A stretch of 64,000 nt of DNA, taken from positions 15,555,575 through 15,619,574 of the forward strand of contig NC_064038.1 in NCBI RefSeq assembly GCF_932526225.1. The letters run 5' to 3'. Positions 11,344 to 24,783 of the stretch are shown here, in pieces (within the stretch, counting starts at the first letter, position 1; every line of letters starts with the position of its first letter). The position numbers were made by a program, and so were the translations under genes. The DNA comes from Nematostella vectensis. Its lineage: Eukaryota > Cnidaria > Anthozoa > Actiniaria > Edwardsiidae. Below the pieces are notes generated by a model. That model had not been told where the DNA came from. It made no database searches and saw nothing but the letters and a program-made list of their open reading frames with translations.

Positions 11344-13037
11344 TTCCCTGAAAAAAGGCAAAGAATAGAAATGTAAAATAACTCAATTTCCAGTTCGTTA
11401 TTTTAATTGACATCGAGACATTTCCAGCACTTCTACTCAATGTACCTTAACGACGGACAGGAATATATCTTGCAGACATTTTGATTTATGCAATATGGCG
11501 GTCCATGACTCATGAGTCAGGCCGTAGGCCGCCAAGCATCGCAGGCTCACGCATTTTCGACGTCACTGATAGACTTCACAGGAAGCCCATGTAACAATAG
11601 CATTTCAAGTCGCTAGTATGAACACAACTAGAATCTTCATTCCTAATGTGCATCACACTAACAAAATAATACTTACTGCTATATGAACCTATGCATGTTT
11701 TAAACAATTCTTAGAATCTCGTGAAATCTTTGGTTTATAAAAATTATTCAAAAGAGTGGATACGAAAATATTAAAAATCAAAATCAAAGCATTAGAAACA
11801 GAATTATACAAGTGATCAATAGTTAGTTATTATCATGAACATAAATAAACTCTGCATTTTAAAACGCATGCTTTGATTCTCAAAGCATGTTCTAACATTT
11901 GGTAAAATCTTAGGCTAGGCGCTCTTATAAAAAGTTCTTATCAAAAAACAGCACAATGCCTATAAAAAAAATAGCACAATGCCTATAATTTGCTTTATAA
12001 CTTCAAAAGGCTAGTAATAAACATATCGCCATCACATGCGAAGCATTTCTTAATGGATAGAATTTCCGGTGTGATCTTCACAAATGACCGCCCATGCAGT
12101 GTGTTTTTCGCTGCTAGTGCCTAAGGGTAAGTTGTATATTAATTTTTGGCGCGCTTTTTCATGTTCAAATCATTTCCCTAATCCAAGCACAAAATATAAA
12201 CTAATGTAAACTTAAAGTTTATATTGGTGTATTATTAAATCATTGCAGTTCAAATGACATCCATTTGAAACAGTCTAAGCACATTTCTCCCTTTTTAAAT
12301 GGGATTATAACCTATAATGTTTCTATAAGTATATCCTGTATTATAATATATGTTTATTATCTATTATAACGATTTAAGTTTTTAGATTAAGATACAACGG
12401 TTATTTAAGGGACTCATATTGCAAAGTAAAATCCGCATCGACGTTGCCAATTGCTAATAAGACGGTACATTTAGGAACATAAGTATTAATACGTCGACAA
12501 TATCGCTCAAATAACAAAATATTAACAATTTTTCACCAAAATTTCTAGTTATTGTTATCAGTATCCCAAATTATACTTAGCATTAGTTAGCCGGAAACTA
12601 TTTATTCATATTTTTGTCATACTAACTATATCATTATTGTTTACTTCGATCCGTGATAAATAAAAACATGTTTGTCTTCATAGTAGATAGGTCTCATCTA
12701 TTCACTTACGTGAATCCGTGCATTCTTTGCCAATTAGCGCGGGTTGCTCAATCACTTTGAAAATGGGGAAAATGGTACACTCGCCTAGAGCTATTGTTTC
12801 ATATAAGCATCATTGTCAGTTTCCCCTGTATGAGTTCATCGAATCATTTGTCAGTTGGTGCTATTTAGTAAATGCAAAATGACGTCATTAATACGTAATA
12901 CTATCCCGACACCAAGATTTTGCTGCGTTTATAGATAAAAAAAAAGAAAAGAAAGGCTTCATTGACTAGAAACTATAAAACACAAGAAGGAGAAGGATTA
13001 GTTTTAGTTTCGTGAGCTAATGAACACCTTTTTAAGT
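11344..13037. other. upstream flank of gene C, no gene seen
   Basis: AT-rich, with no recognisable reading frame. It holds a 14-base palindrome of two overlapping TGACTCA sites at 11506-11519, and a TGACGTCA-like site near 12881. Confidence 0.55.
11506..11519. promoter_or_regulatory. palindromic double TGACTCA (bZIP/AP-1-type) site
   Basis: TGACTCATGAGTCA is a perfect palindrome holding the AP-1 heptamer on both strands, 163 bases upstream of the first coding ATG of gene C and next to a GC-richer patch. Known biology: Jun/Fos-type bZIP dimers bind TGACTCA. Its role here is inferred. Confidence 0.4.
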
Positions 13038-13288
13038 CCTGGCTAGACTATGCGACATCTAGCGCGCGACATGTCTTCTAAATGTCCCTTAGTTTATCCA
13101 CTACCCAAAACATGTAGTGCGCGAAACAAAATTTGTAGAGCGCGACACAAATATGTTTCCAACGATCCGACAAACATTTCTTCTTCGCTGTTACAAGATT
13201 TGGCGCGCGCTACAATGTTTTTCGAGGTGGCTAAACTAGGAAAAATGTCGCACGCTACATGTCGCACGCCATGTTTAGTTCAGCCAGG
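13038..13288. repeat. 251-bp inverted-repeat element with GCGCG-rich arms
   Basis: Ends CCTGGCTAGACTA (left) and TAGTTCAGCCAGG (right) are inverted copies, followed on both sides by GCGCGCGACATGT-type words. The frame across it has no protein features. Probably a MITE; no clear target-site duplication. Confidence 0.55.
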
Positions 13289-13851
13289 CCTTCACAACCA
13301 TGAACATTTTTGTTTCAGGACTAACAGATTTCATTTAAAATGTGTTAATTGAAATAGCCGTAGTTAATCGACGGGAAGTTATTTCTACTGTGTTTCTAGT
13401 CTTTTTGGACAAGAACACTAACACGGTCTCGTTTTTTCAAGCTGTACTACACTAACCTGAACGGAAGGGACTTAAAAGAACCACTGGGGACGCAATAAAC
13501 CCTCTGGCAGTGACCACCCCCAGTGACAGTACCTCGTTCTGTTGTGCTCTGTTGAGCCACACTAGTGTAACCGGTGGATTATTTAAGTTCATATACCAGT
13601 CTTTTAAAATATGTTTGCTGCAAGAGCTGGTGCGATATTATACTTTAGCTCGATTATTCGTAGATTTGTAGATTTTACCCTTGTTTGTTTATTTGTTCGA
13701 TACCCATCTAAGTAAGAAAAAGAGCTTTATACAAAGAAGTTACTGTTTTTCATATATTACTTTTACAACTTGAAACGCCTCTTTCAAGGTGGCACTAGGG
13801 AATTCGCGTGTATCTGATAAATGAGCATATAAAACGTAAATAAAAACTAGT

Positions 13852-14332
13852 CCAGGCGCCCGTTTCTCGAAACACCCGAGAATTCTCGGACCCGAAAACT
13901 TTATTTTGCATTTTGCTTAACATTTCGCATGTTTTCCTCTTTGAAAACCGCTTTCGTGTTTTAGAACAGTTTGAACTTCCTCTTGGTTCAAATGTTCCAA
14001 ATGATTACGGTCAATAGGGCTATTTTCGAAGTTTTGCTGAAGCCAAAAATTTACCCGAGAAGGCTTGGGTGACTGCGAGATCCCGAGAACTTTCTTAATA
14101 TTAAGCCATGTGACTTTCGGGCCCGAGAAGCTCGGGAAAGATCAAAATCTATAAATCTATAAAGAGAATCATCCTTTACATGAATCTTCGTAGTAAAATA
14201 CGATGTTTGAAGATATTTCAACACATTTAGATACCATAAATTCTATAGGAAATAAGCCAGCTTTTCAAATTTAAGAAATAAAAAGTTTTCGGGCCCGAGA
14301 ATTCCCGGATGTTTCGAGAAACGAGCGCCTGG
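13852..14332. repeat. 481-bp inverted-repeat element
   Basis: Terminal arms of about 50 bases starting CCAGGCGCCCGTTTCTCGAA match their inverted counterpart at the right end. Internal CCCGAGAA words recur in both orientations. Non-coding. The flanks do not show a clear target-site duplication. Confidence 0.65.
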
Positions 14333-16970
14333 TTATGAAAGTAGCATTCGTGTTTATTGCCTGTGAACATTTACATGGAAAGAAAATATTGCACGTTCAA
14401 CAGTAACACACAGTAGTGTAATGTTTGCTGTTCGGCTTGATACTAGGCTTTCACTTTGATAAAAAAAAAATACACTATTGATCCTAGCTCTTTCTTCATA
14501 CCTTCTTCATAACAGAGGGAAAGCAGACTTTTTAAGAAGCGTTGGCTTGTAGCAACAAGTTGTTTTTTTAATGTATATAATAATCCATGAATAACAAGAC
14601 AATAGAAAACCGCCCCCACAGATATTAGATGATGTTTTTGAGTGCGAAGCAATGCATCTCCTTCGGTTATCATAATCCAGGGTTGAATTTTTACCAAATT
14701 CTGAGATTTTTATATGGCTTAAAAATCAGTAAGCATTGAAATTTTTTACCGATTTCAAAATCTAATCAAATTGAGTCCACATCACATTTCTGTTAAGCAC
14801 TTTTCCTCACCCTGTTAGGGAGTGGAATTAATTCCATAAGATCCGATTTGCACCATAGCATATTATTGTTCAGGATTGGCGATGTTTAGCAAGAAGTGGA
14901 CCTGCATTTTCTTATGAATTTTGTTATATTATCAATAATAAAATTTATCTTCTTGACTAGTCCCTAGCAGCGTCAAAACCGCTTATGTTTTTAATGCATC
15001 GTCCGAAAATAGTTGCATTTTGTTTTTAGACAAATATCCACATCACTGAGATGTATTTATCACCTCTATTTGTGTTCATTGTTATGCATATTTTAGAATT
15101 GCCGCACATACATTAAAACGGGATGAACATATAGATTTCAAACCTAATGTTTGCGTCATAAATCGAAGTTTCACTTAGAAATAAAATATCGGTTAAAGGA
15201 AATTCTCTCTCAATGTAAAATAATAACCGTTCAATAACTGCTGCTAAACTTATTCACTGCCAAGTACCTTGAGAATTGTATGTATCAGGGGATCTTCAGA
15301 TCTTCTGAACTGAACCAAATGCTCAACCACCAATGGACACGACGAACATGCCAGAAATGAAGTATTTGATCATCTATGAGATGAAGTCAGCTCTGGTACT
15401 GTATCTGGTGATATTATTTCGTGTGGTCCCTCCCCAACTTCTGGACTACATCAGAGAGATTATGAACAATACGGAAACATAACGTATTGGTTTTGTTAAG
15501 CTCCGATTCCCTTGGCTGGATTTCAATGGGGAAGATCACATTAGCAATTCGCATCCTAGAGTCCCAGCCCGGAGTTCAATGATGTGTACCCAAAATATGC
15601 GTGCTTATAAAATGTTAACAAGTTAATTAAAACTAAAGTAACATAATAATGTAAAATTGTCATTCCGTCTATGTAAAATACTTCTTACAGGAGGTAAATA
15701 TCATATGTTCTTTCAAATGAAAAAATATTATTACGCACGTATGAAAGAATATCATAAGAAAAATGCATATCATGTCTTTTAGAATACCGTTTGATAGATG
15801 AAAAAAACAACTGTTGATGCAAGATTGACTAAATCAATTCAGATTTTTTTTAAAGTCAGTTAATTTTTGGTAGTAGCCAAGGTAGATGATATGTGAGGAA
15901 TTATACCTGATTCACAAGTCGTGCTTCTCCCAGGCCCAATCTCATTGTTTGGATGGGGCACATGAACAGTTCGACACAAAAGCACGAGATTAGAATCGGG
16001 CCTGAGATGCTCAAACGAATTGCTGTATATTGCAAAACTATTAGCGTTTAGACACGCTGGTTGTTTTGCGTGAATTTCATTATAGATTCGGCGCGGCGTA
16101 TTAATCGGGCGTTAATTACCTCTCGATGTATGAATGATTATTGGGCGTCATGTGGACCACAGACGGCACACACGGGATGCCTCATCAGGTCGTCTTTATC
16201 CACGATCTTTTTATCCTTTACTCAGTAATGAATAGGATGGTGCAGGACATGGTTGCCAATGAGTAGTCGTTAGTGCAGGGAACGTAAGAAACCCTTCTCT
16301 CCAACTTTGTTATGTATCATAGTATGTATCATCGCAATGATGCCCAGTCGAGTCGAACAGGCTTTGATTTTCCGCACGAACTACCAAATTGATTTCAAAG
16401 TTGAGTAAGGCCTTATTAGGGTCATCCTGCTCATAGTCCTAGGGCGAGAGGTATTAGGGCAGGAATAAGAAAGAAGCATGTATTGCTTCTCTCTACTAGC
16501 TTTTCACTTTATTTTCCAAAGCATCTAATTTCCAGAATATCCCAGATGGTTATCTTCCGTGAGTTCATTAACATAAGAAGTTTCGCTCCATTTAATTTTC
16601 TGCCTTTACTCCCTGCAGGCGGCATTGCTACCACCGTTTGTTAAGATATTGTGACAAGGTCTAATTCATAGGGTTATTTTCAAGCAATCTTCTAACATAA
16701 AGAAATCTTGTGTGACAAATAGTTAGTCATGCTTTAGGCTAGCAAACCCACAGCCCCCCTTAAGCCACCGGGTCGCCAAATATTTTTTTATTAAAAGCTC
16801 ACTGCTCGGAGATAACAAAATGTCAAGATCCAATGTTCGCATGCCCGCCAAAATCATTCGCTATCTCTGAAATCACAAACTAGAAAACCTTTCCACTAAA
16901 TGAACCTCCCTCATTCCCTCATATTTTATTTCCGACCCTTTGTATTAACTGACCCTTAATTTTTGTCCGG
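14333..16970. other. intergenic, no gene seen
   Basis: AT-rich sequence with short open frames only. The 84-codon frame on the - strand at 14443-14697 has no recognisable feature. No RNA gene or mobile-element protein was identified. Confidence 0.5.
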
Positions 16971-16974
16971 TCAC

Positions 16975-19900
16975 TCTCTTTTTTCCCCAACCAAATATCT
17001 ATCCTTTACCCCTCCCCCACTCTCTTCTTTACCCCTCCCCAACTCTCTTCTTTACCCCTCACCCGCTCTCTTCTTTACCCCTCACCCACTCTCTTCTTTA
17101 CCCCTCACCCACTCTCTTCTTTACCCCTCACCCGCTCTCTTCTTTACCCCTCCCCCGCTCTCTTCTTTACCCCTTACCCACTCTCTTCTTTACCCCTCAC
17201 CCACTCTCTTCTTTACCCCTCACCCACTCTCTTCTTTACCCCTCCCCCACTCTCTTCTTTACCCCTCACCCGCTCTCTTCTTTACACCTCCCCCGCTCTC
17301 TTCTTTACCCCTCACCCACTCTCTTCTTTACCCTTCACCCGCTCTCTTCTTTACCCCTCACCCGCTCTCTTCTTTACCCCTCACCCACTCTCTTCTTTAC
17401 CCCTCACCCGCTCTCTTCTTTACCCCTCACCCGCTCTCTTCTTTACCCCTCCCCCACTCTCTTCTTTACCCCTCCCCCACTCTCTTCTTTACCCCTCACC
17501 CACTCTCTTCTTTACCCCTCCCCCACTCTATTCTTTACTCCTCACCCGCTCTCTTCTTTACCCCTCACCCGCTCTCTTCTTTACCCCTCACCCACTCTCT
17601 TCTTTACCCCTCACCCGCTCTCTTCTTTACCCCTCCCCCGCTCTCTTCTTTACCCCTCCCCCACTCTCTTCTTTACCCCTCACCCACTCTCTTCTTTACC
17701 CCTCCCCCACTCTCTTCTTTACCCCTTCCCCACTCTCTTCTTTACCCCTCACCTGCTCTCTTCTTTACCCCTCTCCATTCCTCGTCTTTTCCCCTCCCCC
17801 ACCCCTTTCTTTACACCTCTCCTTTCCTCTTCTCTACCCCTCCGCCACTCCCTTCTTTACCCCTCCCCCACTCTCTTCTTTACCCCTCCCCCGCTCTCTT
17901 CTTTACCCCTCACCCGCTCTCTTTTTTACCCCTCACCCGCTCTCTTCTTTACCCCTCCCCCACTCTCTTTTTTACCCCTCCCCCGCTCTCTTCTTTACCC
18001 CTCACCCGCTCTATTTTTTACCCGTCACCCACTCTCTTCCTTACCCCTCACCCACTCTCTTCTTTACCCCTCACCCACTCTCTTCTTTACCCCTCCCCCA
18101 CTCTCTTCTTTACCCCTCACCCGCTCTCTTCTTTACACCTCCCCCGCTCTCTTCTTTACCCCTCACCCACTCTCTTCTTTACCCCTCACCCGCTTTCTTC
18201 TTTACCCCTCACCCGCTCTCTTCTTTACCCCTCACCCACTCTCTTCTTTACCCCTCACCCGCTCTCTTCTTTACCCCTCACCCGCTCTCTTCTTTACCCC
18301 TCCCCCACTCTCTTCTTTACCCCTCACCCACTCTCTTCTTTACCCCTCCCCCACTCTATTCTTTACTCCTCACCCGCTCTCTTCTTTACCCCTCACCCGC
18401 TCTCTTCTTTACCCCTCACCCACTCTCTTCTTTACCCCTCACCCGCTCTCTTCTTTACCCCTCCCCCGCTCTCTTCTTTAACCCTTCCCCACTCTCTTCT
18501 TTACCCCTCACCCACTCTCTTCTTTACCCCTCCCCCACTCTCTTCTTTACCCCTCCCCCACTCTCTTCTTTACCCCTCACCTGCTCTCTTCTTTACCCCT
18601 CTCCATTCCTTGTCTTTTCCCCTCCCCCACCCCCTTCTTTACACCTCTCCTTTCCTCTTCTCTACCCCTCCGCCACTCCCTTCTTTACCCCTTTCCTACT
18701 CCCTTCTTTACCCCTCCCCCACTCTCTTCTTTACCCCTCCCCCGCTCTCTTCTTTACCCCTCACCCGCTCTCTTTTTTACCCCTCACCCGCTCTCTTCTT
18801 TACCCCTCCCCCACTCTCTTCTTTACCCCTCCCCCGCTCTCTTCTTTACCCCTCACCCGCTCTATTTTTTACCCCTCACCCACTCTCTTCTTTACCCCTC
18901 ACCCACTCTCTTCTTTACCCCTCACCCACTCTCTTCTTTACCCCTCCCCCACTCTCTTCTTTACCCCTCACCCGCTCTCTTCATTACACCTCCCCTGCTC
19001 TCTTATTTACCCCTCACCCACTCTCTTCTTTACCCCTCACCCGCTCTCTTCTTTACCCCTCACCCGCTCTCTTCTTTACCCCTCACCCACTCTCTTCTTT
19101 ACCCCTCACCCGCTCTCTTCTTTACCCCTCACCCGCTCTCTTCTTTACCCCTCCCCCACTCTCTTCTTTACCCCTCCCCCACTCTCTTCTTTACTCCTCA
19201 CCCGCTCTCTTCTTTACCCCTCACCCGCTCTCTTCTTTACCCCTCACCCACTCTCTTCTTTACCCCTCACCCGCTCTCTTCTTTACCCCTCCCCCGCTCT
19301 CTTCTTTAACCCTTCCCCACTCTCTTCTTTACCCCTCACCCACTCTCTTCTTTACCCCTCCCCCACTCTCTTCTTTACCCCTCCCCCACTCTCTTCTTTA
19401 CCCCTCACCTGCTCTCTTCTTTACCCCTCTCCATTCCTTGTCTTTTCCCCTCCCCCACCCCCTTCTTTACACCTCTCCTTTCCTCTTCTCTACCCCTCCG
19501 CCACTCCCTTCTTTACCCCTTTCCTACTCCCTTCTTTACCCCTCCCCCACTCTCTTCTTTACCCCTCCCCCGCTCTCTTCTTTACCCCTCACCCGCTCTC
19601 TTTTTTACCCCTCACCCGCTCTCTTCTTTACCCCTCCCCCACTCTCTTCTTTACCCCTCCCCCGCTCTCTTCTTTACCCCTCACCCGCTCTATTTTTTAC
19701 CCCTCACCCACTCTCTTCTTTACCCCTCACCCACTCTCTTCTTTACCCCTCACCCACTCTCTTCTTTACCCCTCCCCCACTCTCTTCTTTACCCCTCACC
19801 CGCTCTCTTCATTACACCTCCCCTGCTCTCTTATTTACCCCTCACCCACTCTCTTCTTTACCCCTCACCCGCTCTCTTCTTTACCCCTCACCCGCTCTCT

Positions 19901-22070
19901 TCTTTACCCCTCACCCACTCTCTTCTTTACCCCTCACCCGCTCTCTTCTTTACCCCTCACCCGCTCTCTTCTTTACCCCTCCCCCACTCTCTTCTTTACC
20001 CCTCCCCCACTCTCTTCTTTACCCCTCACCCACTCTCTTCTTTACCCCTCCCCCACTCTATTCTTTACCCCTCACCCGCTCTCTTCTTTACCCCTCACCC
20101 GCTCTCTTCTTTACCCCTCACCCACTCTCTTCTTTACCCCTCACCCGCTCTCTTCTTTACCCCTCCCCCGCTCTCTTCTTTACCCCTCCCCCACTCTCTT
20201 CTTTACCCCTCACCCACTCTCTTCTTTACCCCTCACCCGCTCTCTTCTTTACCCCTCACCCGCTCTCTTCTTTACCCCTCACCCACTCTCTTCTTTACCC
20301 CTCACCCGCTCTCTTCTTTACCCCTCACCCGCTCTCTTCTTTACCCCTCCCCCACTCTCTTCTTTACCCCTCCCCCACTCTCTTCTTTACCCCTCACCCA
20401 CTCTCTTCTTTACCCCTCCCCCACTCTATTCTTTACCCCTCACCCGCTCTCTTCTTTACCCCTCACCCGCTCTCTTCTTTACCCCTCACCCACTCTCTTC
20501 TTTACCCCTCACCCGCTCTCTTCTTTACCCCTCCCCCGCTCTCTTCTTTACCCCTCCCCCACTCTCTTCTTTACCCCTCACCCACTCTCTTCTTTACCCC
20601 TTCCCCACTCTCTTCTTTACCCCTCCCCCACTCTCTTCTTTACCTCTCACCTGCTCTCTTCTTTACCCCTCTACATTCCTCGTCTTTTCCCCTCCCCCAC
20701 CCCCTTCTTTACACCTCTCCTTTCCTCTTCTCTACCCCTCCGCCACTCCCTTCTTTACCCCTTTCCTACTCCCTTCTTTACCCCTCCCCCACTCTCTTCT
20801 TTACCCCTCCCCCGCTCTCTTCTTTACCCCTCACCCGCTCTCTTTTTTACCCCTCACCCGCTCTCTTCTTTACCCCTCCCCCACTCTCTTCTTTACCCCT
20901 CCCCCGCTCTCTTCTTTACCCCTCACCCGCTCTATTTTTTACCCCTCACCCACTCTCTTCTTTACCCCTCACCCGCTCTCTTCTTTACCCCTCACCCGCT
21001 CTCTTCTTTACCCCTCACCCGCTCTCTTCTTTACCCCTCACCCGCTCTCTTCTTTACCCCTCACCCGCTCTCTTCTTTACCCCTCACCCGCTCTCTTCTT
21101 TACCCCTCACCCGCTCTCTTCTTTACCCCTCACCCGCTCTCTTCTTTACCCCTCACCCGCTCTCTTCTTTACCCCTCACCCGCTCTCTTCTTTACCCCTC
21201 ACCCGCTCTCTTCTTTACCCCTCCCCCGCTCTCTTCTTTACCCCTCACCCGCTCTCTTCTTTACCCCTCACCCGCTCTCTTCTTTACCCCTCACCCGCTC
21301 TCTTCTTTACCCCTCACCCACTCTCTTCTTTACCCCTCACCCACTCTCTTCTTTACCCCTCACCCTCTCTCTTCTTTACCCCTCACCCACTCTCTTCTTT
21401 ACCCCTCACCCGCTCTTTTCTTTACCCCTTACCCACTCTCTTCTTTGCCCCTCACCCACTCTCTTCTTTGTCCCTCTCCTTTCCTCTTCTTTACCACTCC
21501 CCCACTCCCTTCTTTACCCCTCCCCTACTCCCTTCTTTACCCCTACTCCACTCTCTTCTTTACCCCTCCCCCACTCTTTCCTATACCCCTCCCCCACTCC
21601 CTTATTTACACCTTCACCACTTTCTTCTTTACCCTCTCCCCACTCTCTTCTTCGACCCTCTCCCACGCTCTTCTTTACCTCTTCCCCACTCTTTTCTTTC
21701 CCCTTCTCCTTTCCTCTTCTTTTCCCCTCCCCCACTCCCTTCTTTACCCCTCTCCTTTCCTCTTCTCTACCCCTCCGCCACTCCCTTCTTTACCCCTTTC
21801 CTACTCCCTTCTTTACCCCTCCCCCACTCCCTTCTTTACCCCTCTCCCATACATTCTTTACCCCTCCTTCACTCTCTCCTTTACCCCTCCCCAACTCTTT
21901 CCTATACCCCTCCCCCACTCCCTTCTTTACCTTGCTCCCACTCCTTTCTTCACCTCTCCCCCACTCTCTTCTTTACCCGTACCCCACTCTCTTCTTTACC
22001 CACTGTTCCTTCTGTATCCCTCTCCCCTCACTCTCCTCTTAACCCCCCCCCCCCCCCAGACTCTTCTCTT
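16975..22070. repeat. 5.1-kb polypyrimidine satellite, 23-bp unit
   Basis: Roughly 220 direct copies of a 23-bp unit, core CTTCTTTACCCCTCACCC, with common variants (CTCCCCC, CCACT/CCGCT). The + strand is almost pure pyrimidine. A distinctive cluster (CCATTCCTCGTCTTTTCCCC followed by CTCTCCTTTCCTCTTCTC) recurs near 17774, 18603, 19431 and 20672. The spacings of about 828 and 1242 bp equal 36 and 54 units, which is higher-order structure. A 1713-codon frame runs through it only because the unit lacks stops. Its peptide period of 23 residues is three DNA units, so it is not a gene. The array degenerates towards 22070, just downstream of gene D. Confidence 0.95.
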
Positions 22071-22458
22071 TACCTCCCCCTTCTACCAGATATCTTCTTG
22101 CTAGCCCCTACGTTCTCCCCCTCCTCCCATAGAAACACTAACTCATTCTTTTTCTTGGACTCGTTGTGTTCGACGAGATATGTTTTAATGTTTTATTCAT
22201 CTGCACAAAACATCTCGCAAGGCAGGAAATATCAAGTCCCACCTTCTGATGTGCACACTACAATAATACAAAATTTATTAACAAAATTACAAAATTTGTT
22301 ATCGTTAAAAGCGAGGTATGGTCCAAATACATATAAAATATAACCCATAATGCCAGGTTTCATATTCATAATGTTTGTTGTGAGCATTTCAAAGATTTTT
22401 TCAGTGGCTTGCTGTTTTCGGAGTTAAAATGTTTTGTTTCCCGTTTTCCTTTTTCCAG
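22071..22458. other. 3' flank of gene D
   Basis: AT-rich sequence between the satellite and the stop codon of gene D. It contains a candidate - strand poly(A) signal (TTTATT on the + strand at 22274-22279), so the 3' UTR probably ends about 200 bases before the satellite. Confidence 0.45.
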
Positions 22459-24783
22459 TCACGATCTGGGCACACAGTCCCCGGGTATCTTGTGATGTCT
22501 GCTCAACTGGGAACCCTGTGTAAATGTTTTCCCGCACTTCTCGCACGTGAATGGTTTCTCGCCCGTATGCGTACGAATGTGATTGTTCAGCGTTGTTGCC
22601 CCTGAAAACGCGCGCGAGCAATACCCGCACTTGAATGGCTTCCTGCCTTGGTGAACGACAGCATGCGCGCGCAGCTCACTTGGCTGACAAAAGCTGTCTC
22701 CGCAGTGGCCGCATTGGTAGGGTCTGTTAGGAATGCGTGCGCACACGTGAATCTGAAGCATTGCACGCTGTGCGAAGGACTTCTTGCACTGTCCACATCG
22801 CCACAAACTCGTCTCGACCACATCGTTTCTTTCTGTGCCTACGACCTCTACGGGTGCTGAAGCGTCAAACTTGAAGCAGCCTTTCGATGAGGGAGAAGAC
22901 AGGCTATCAGCTGACGAACCCGAGTTCGGGCTCGGTGGAAACGCGACTTTATTTGTCATCTCCACAGATGGTTTTACAGTTTTTGGTTGAGTGATCTCTA
23001 GTTCGAAGCCCTTTGAGTGTTGGGGTGATGGCTTCACTGGGGATACCATTGCAGTTTTAGCAGTTGTGCTCGTAAGAGGTTTAAAGGTTGCTGGCTTCTC
23101 AGGGCCATTTGCCTCCCTGGTAGCTCCTGGGGACTGCAGGGCACCTATTCTCTGGTAACTAAAGCGCATCTGCAAGGCTTTGTTCTTTTCAAGTCCAGAA
23201 GTGGGTCCTGTAAAGGTGAAGTTTTGTCGTTTTGTGGGCGTGGCTGGGGGTGTGACTGGACCAGCGATCGGCTCTGGTGTCTCGTGTGCTGGAACTTTCC
23301 TGAGTAACTGAAGTAGATTTCCTGTAATACAAGATTGAATTATATGTTGAACTATTTATTGAAACGATAAGATGTTTAAAAGCAGGAGAAATTTCAACGG
23401 ATTTAAAAGCTGAACGCTTTTCATTATGAGAAGAAACGGTTGATTCCCAAAAGAAATGATCACCTACGATTGAGTTCTGAAGCCTTGGCAAAATTTGATT
23501 TAAATTATTTGGTCGTAATATATATTGTAAATATTGTTATCCTGGCAAAAAAAAAACTAAAACTGGAACTTGAATTAGCCGATGGAAATGGATACAGGTC
23601 TACAAATAAGGAAACCCAATCGATGGCCTTAGTCGCATTCGCATTTTGTTCACTCACCATCAGTAGTTGCTATGGCGACTTCCGCCGTTGGCGCAAATGG
23701 CATTTCCATGTACTGAGTATACTTGTCGTCATACCATACTAGCAACTCCTCCCCCATGGGGATGGTTCTGTATGTACGGTAGTAGATCTTGCCAAGATAC
23801 TGGAATGCAAAGAGGTTCTGCTCCTCTTTGTTGCGCGCGCATCTTATAAATCGCATCCAGCTGGCCGTGTTGTGGTCACTGCCGTCTATGAAGCCATAGA
23901 GTCTGCCGTCTTTGAATATCTATGAGAAAGTAAAAACAATAACTTAATACCTGATTTCCGTGACTTCAGGATATCAAATGAAAGCAAAATTAGCTTCTTG
24001 AATAAGTTAAGAATTTTTACGAGACGTTTACGCAGATCAGTTAATCATGTAGATATTTCTGCCAAATGTAACGCATTTTCACCTCCCACATGTAAAAGTT
24101 TTTCTCCTTCGGTGCATCCTCTGCTTTCACCATATTTCCTTCGTAGGGCCCAATCCAAGCACCTGCAGGGATGACTGTGTTTGCCTGGATCCCATAACCT
24201 GCGCCCGGGATATTTGACTTGCAGAGTCTAACTTCATCTGGGATACTGCTTAAAGCATATGGCACTTCAGGTTTGGCAGGCTCAGCCGGTTTCTCGTGTT
24301 TCTTTTCTCCGTGATAGGGACACTTGAAATTGTCTTGAGGAGTGATGGCATCACACCCTGTGAAGTTACCAATACAAGCGTATGAATAGAAGTCCTCTTA
24401 TCAATACTTTAACACACAAGCAGGATTATCTTATTTATAATATCAGCTCAAATGGCCACTACTCAGATCTTAACTATTCTATCACTCTTATCTCACTCTT
24501 GCTTCGTCTGATCCATTCACACCTCTGCGCAATGGACTTGATAAATTAAGTGTATATGTCTATAATTTTAATTAGATTGACACTTACAGAAACACATCTC
24601 ATCCTCTTTCTTCGAGTCCTTTATGGACTGGTCATTCGTGGACTTGAGTTCGTCCCTCGTGTACAGGTGACGGTTAAGGTCGTCCAGAGAGAACTCGAAC
24701 TTTGGCCGCGACGTCTTAAGTTTCTTCCTAGGTGGTCCAAGCTCCACATTTAGGCTTTTACTTCTGTTGAACATCCTCTGCAT
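22459..24783 (-). CDS. PRDM6: PRDM6-like PR-domain zinc-finger protein (gene D)
   Basis: Four coding exons with GT-AG introns: 24783-24588, 24357-24083, 23919-23658 and 23321-22459, in phases 1, 0 and 1 as in gene C, giving 531 aa (human PRDM6 is about 595). Exon 1 holds the pre-PR block [11 protein letters not shown]. Exons 2-3 form the PR domain: [47 protein letters not shown] and ELLVWYDD. The last exon has a Pro/Ser/Lys-rich linker and four fingers: C2HC (CGQCKKSF...HVC), two C2H2 ([16 protein letters not shown]) and a terminal C2HC (CEKCGKTF...GDC). An in-frame TAG directly precedes the chosen ATG; that TAG could also be an acceptor, leaving upstream exons possible. It is the best-conserved local copy. 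Expected nuclear transcriptional regulator; target genes unknown. Confidence 0.93.

Noticed and set aside
16963-22343. Very long open frame (1713 codons) and an overlapping 291-codon frame
   Set aside because: They are read through a stop-free 23-bp satellite. The 23-residue peptide period is three DNA units, there is no domain, and composition is only that of the repeat.
22424-24265. Assigning the PR genes to PRDM14 or PRDM1
   Set aside because: The C2HC first finger, the [10 protein letters not shown] third finger and the closing C2HC finger, together with EELLVWY and WMRFIRCAR, match PRDM6 and not the longer finger arrays of those families.
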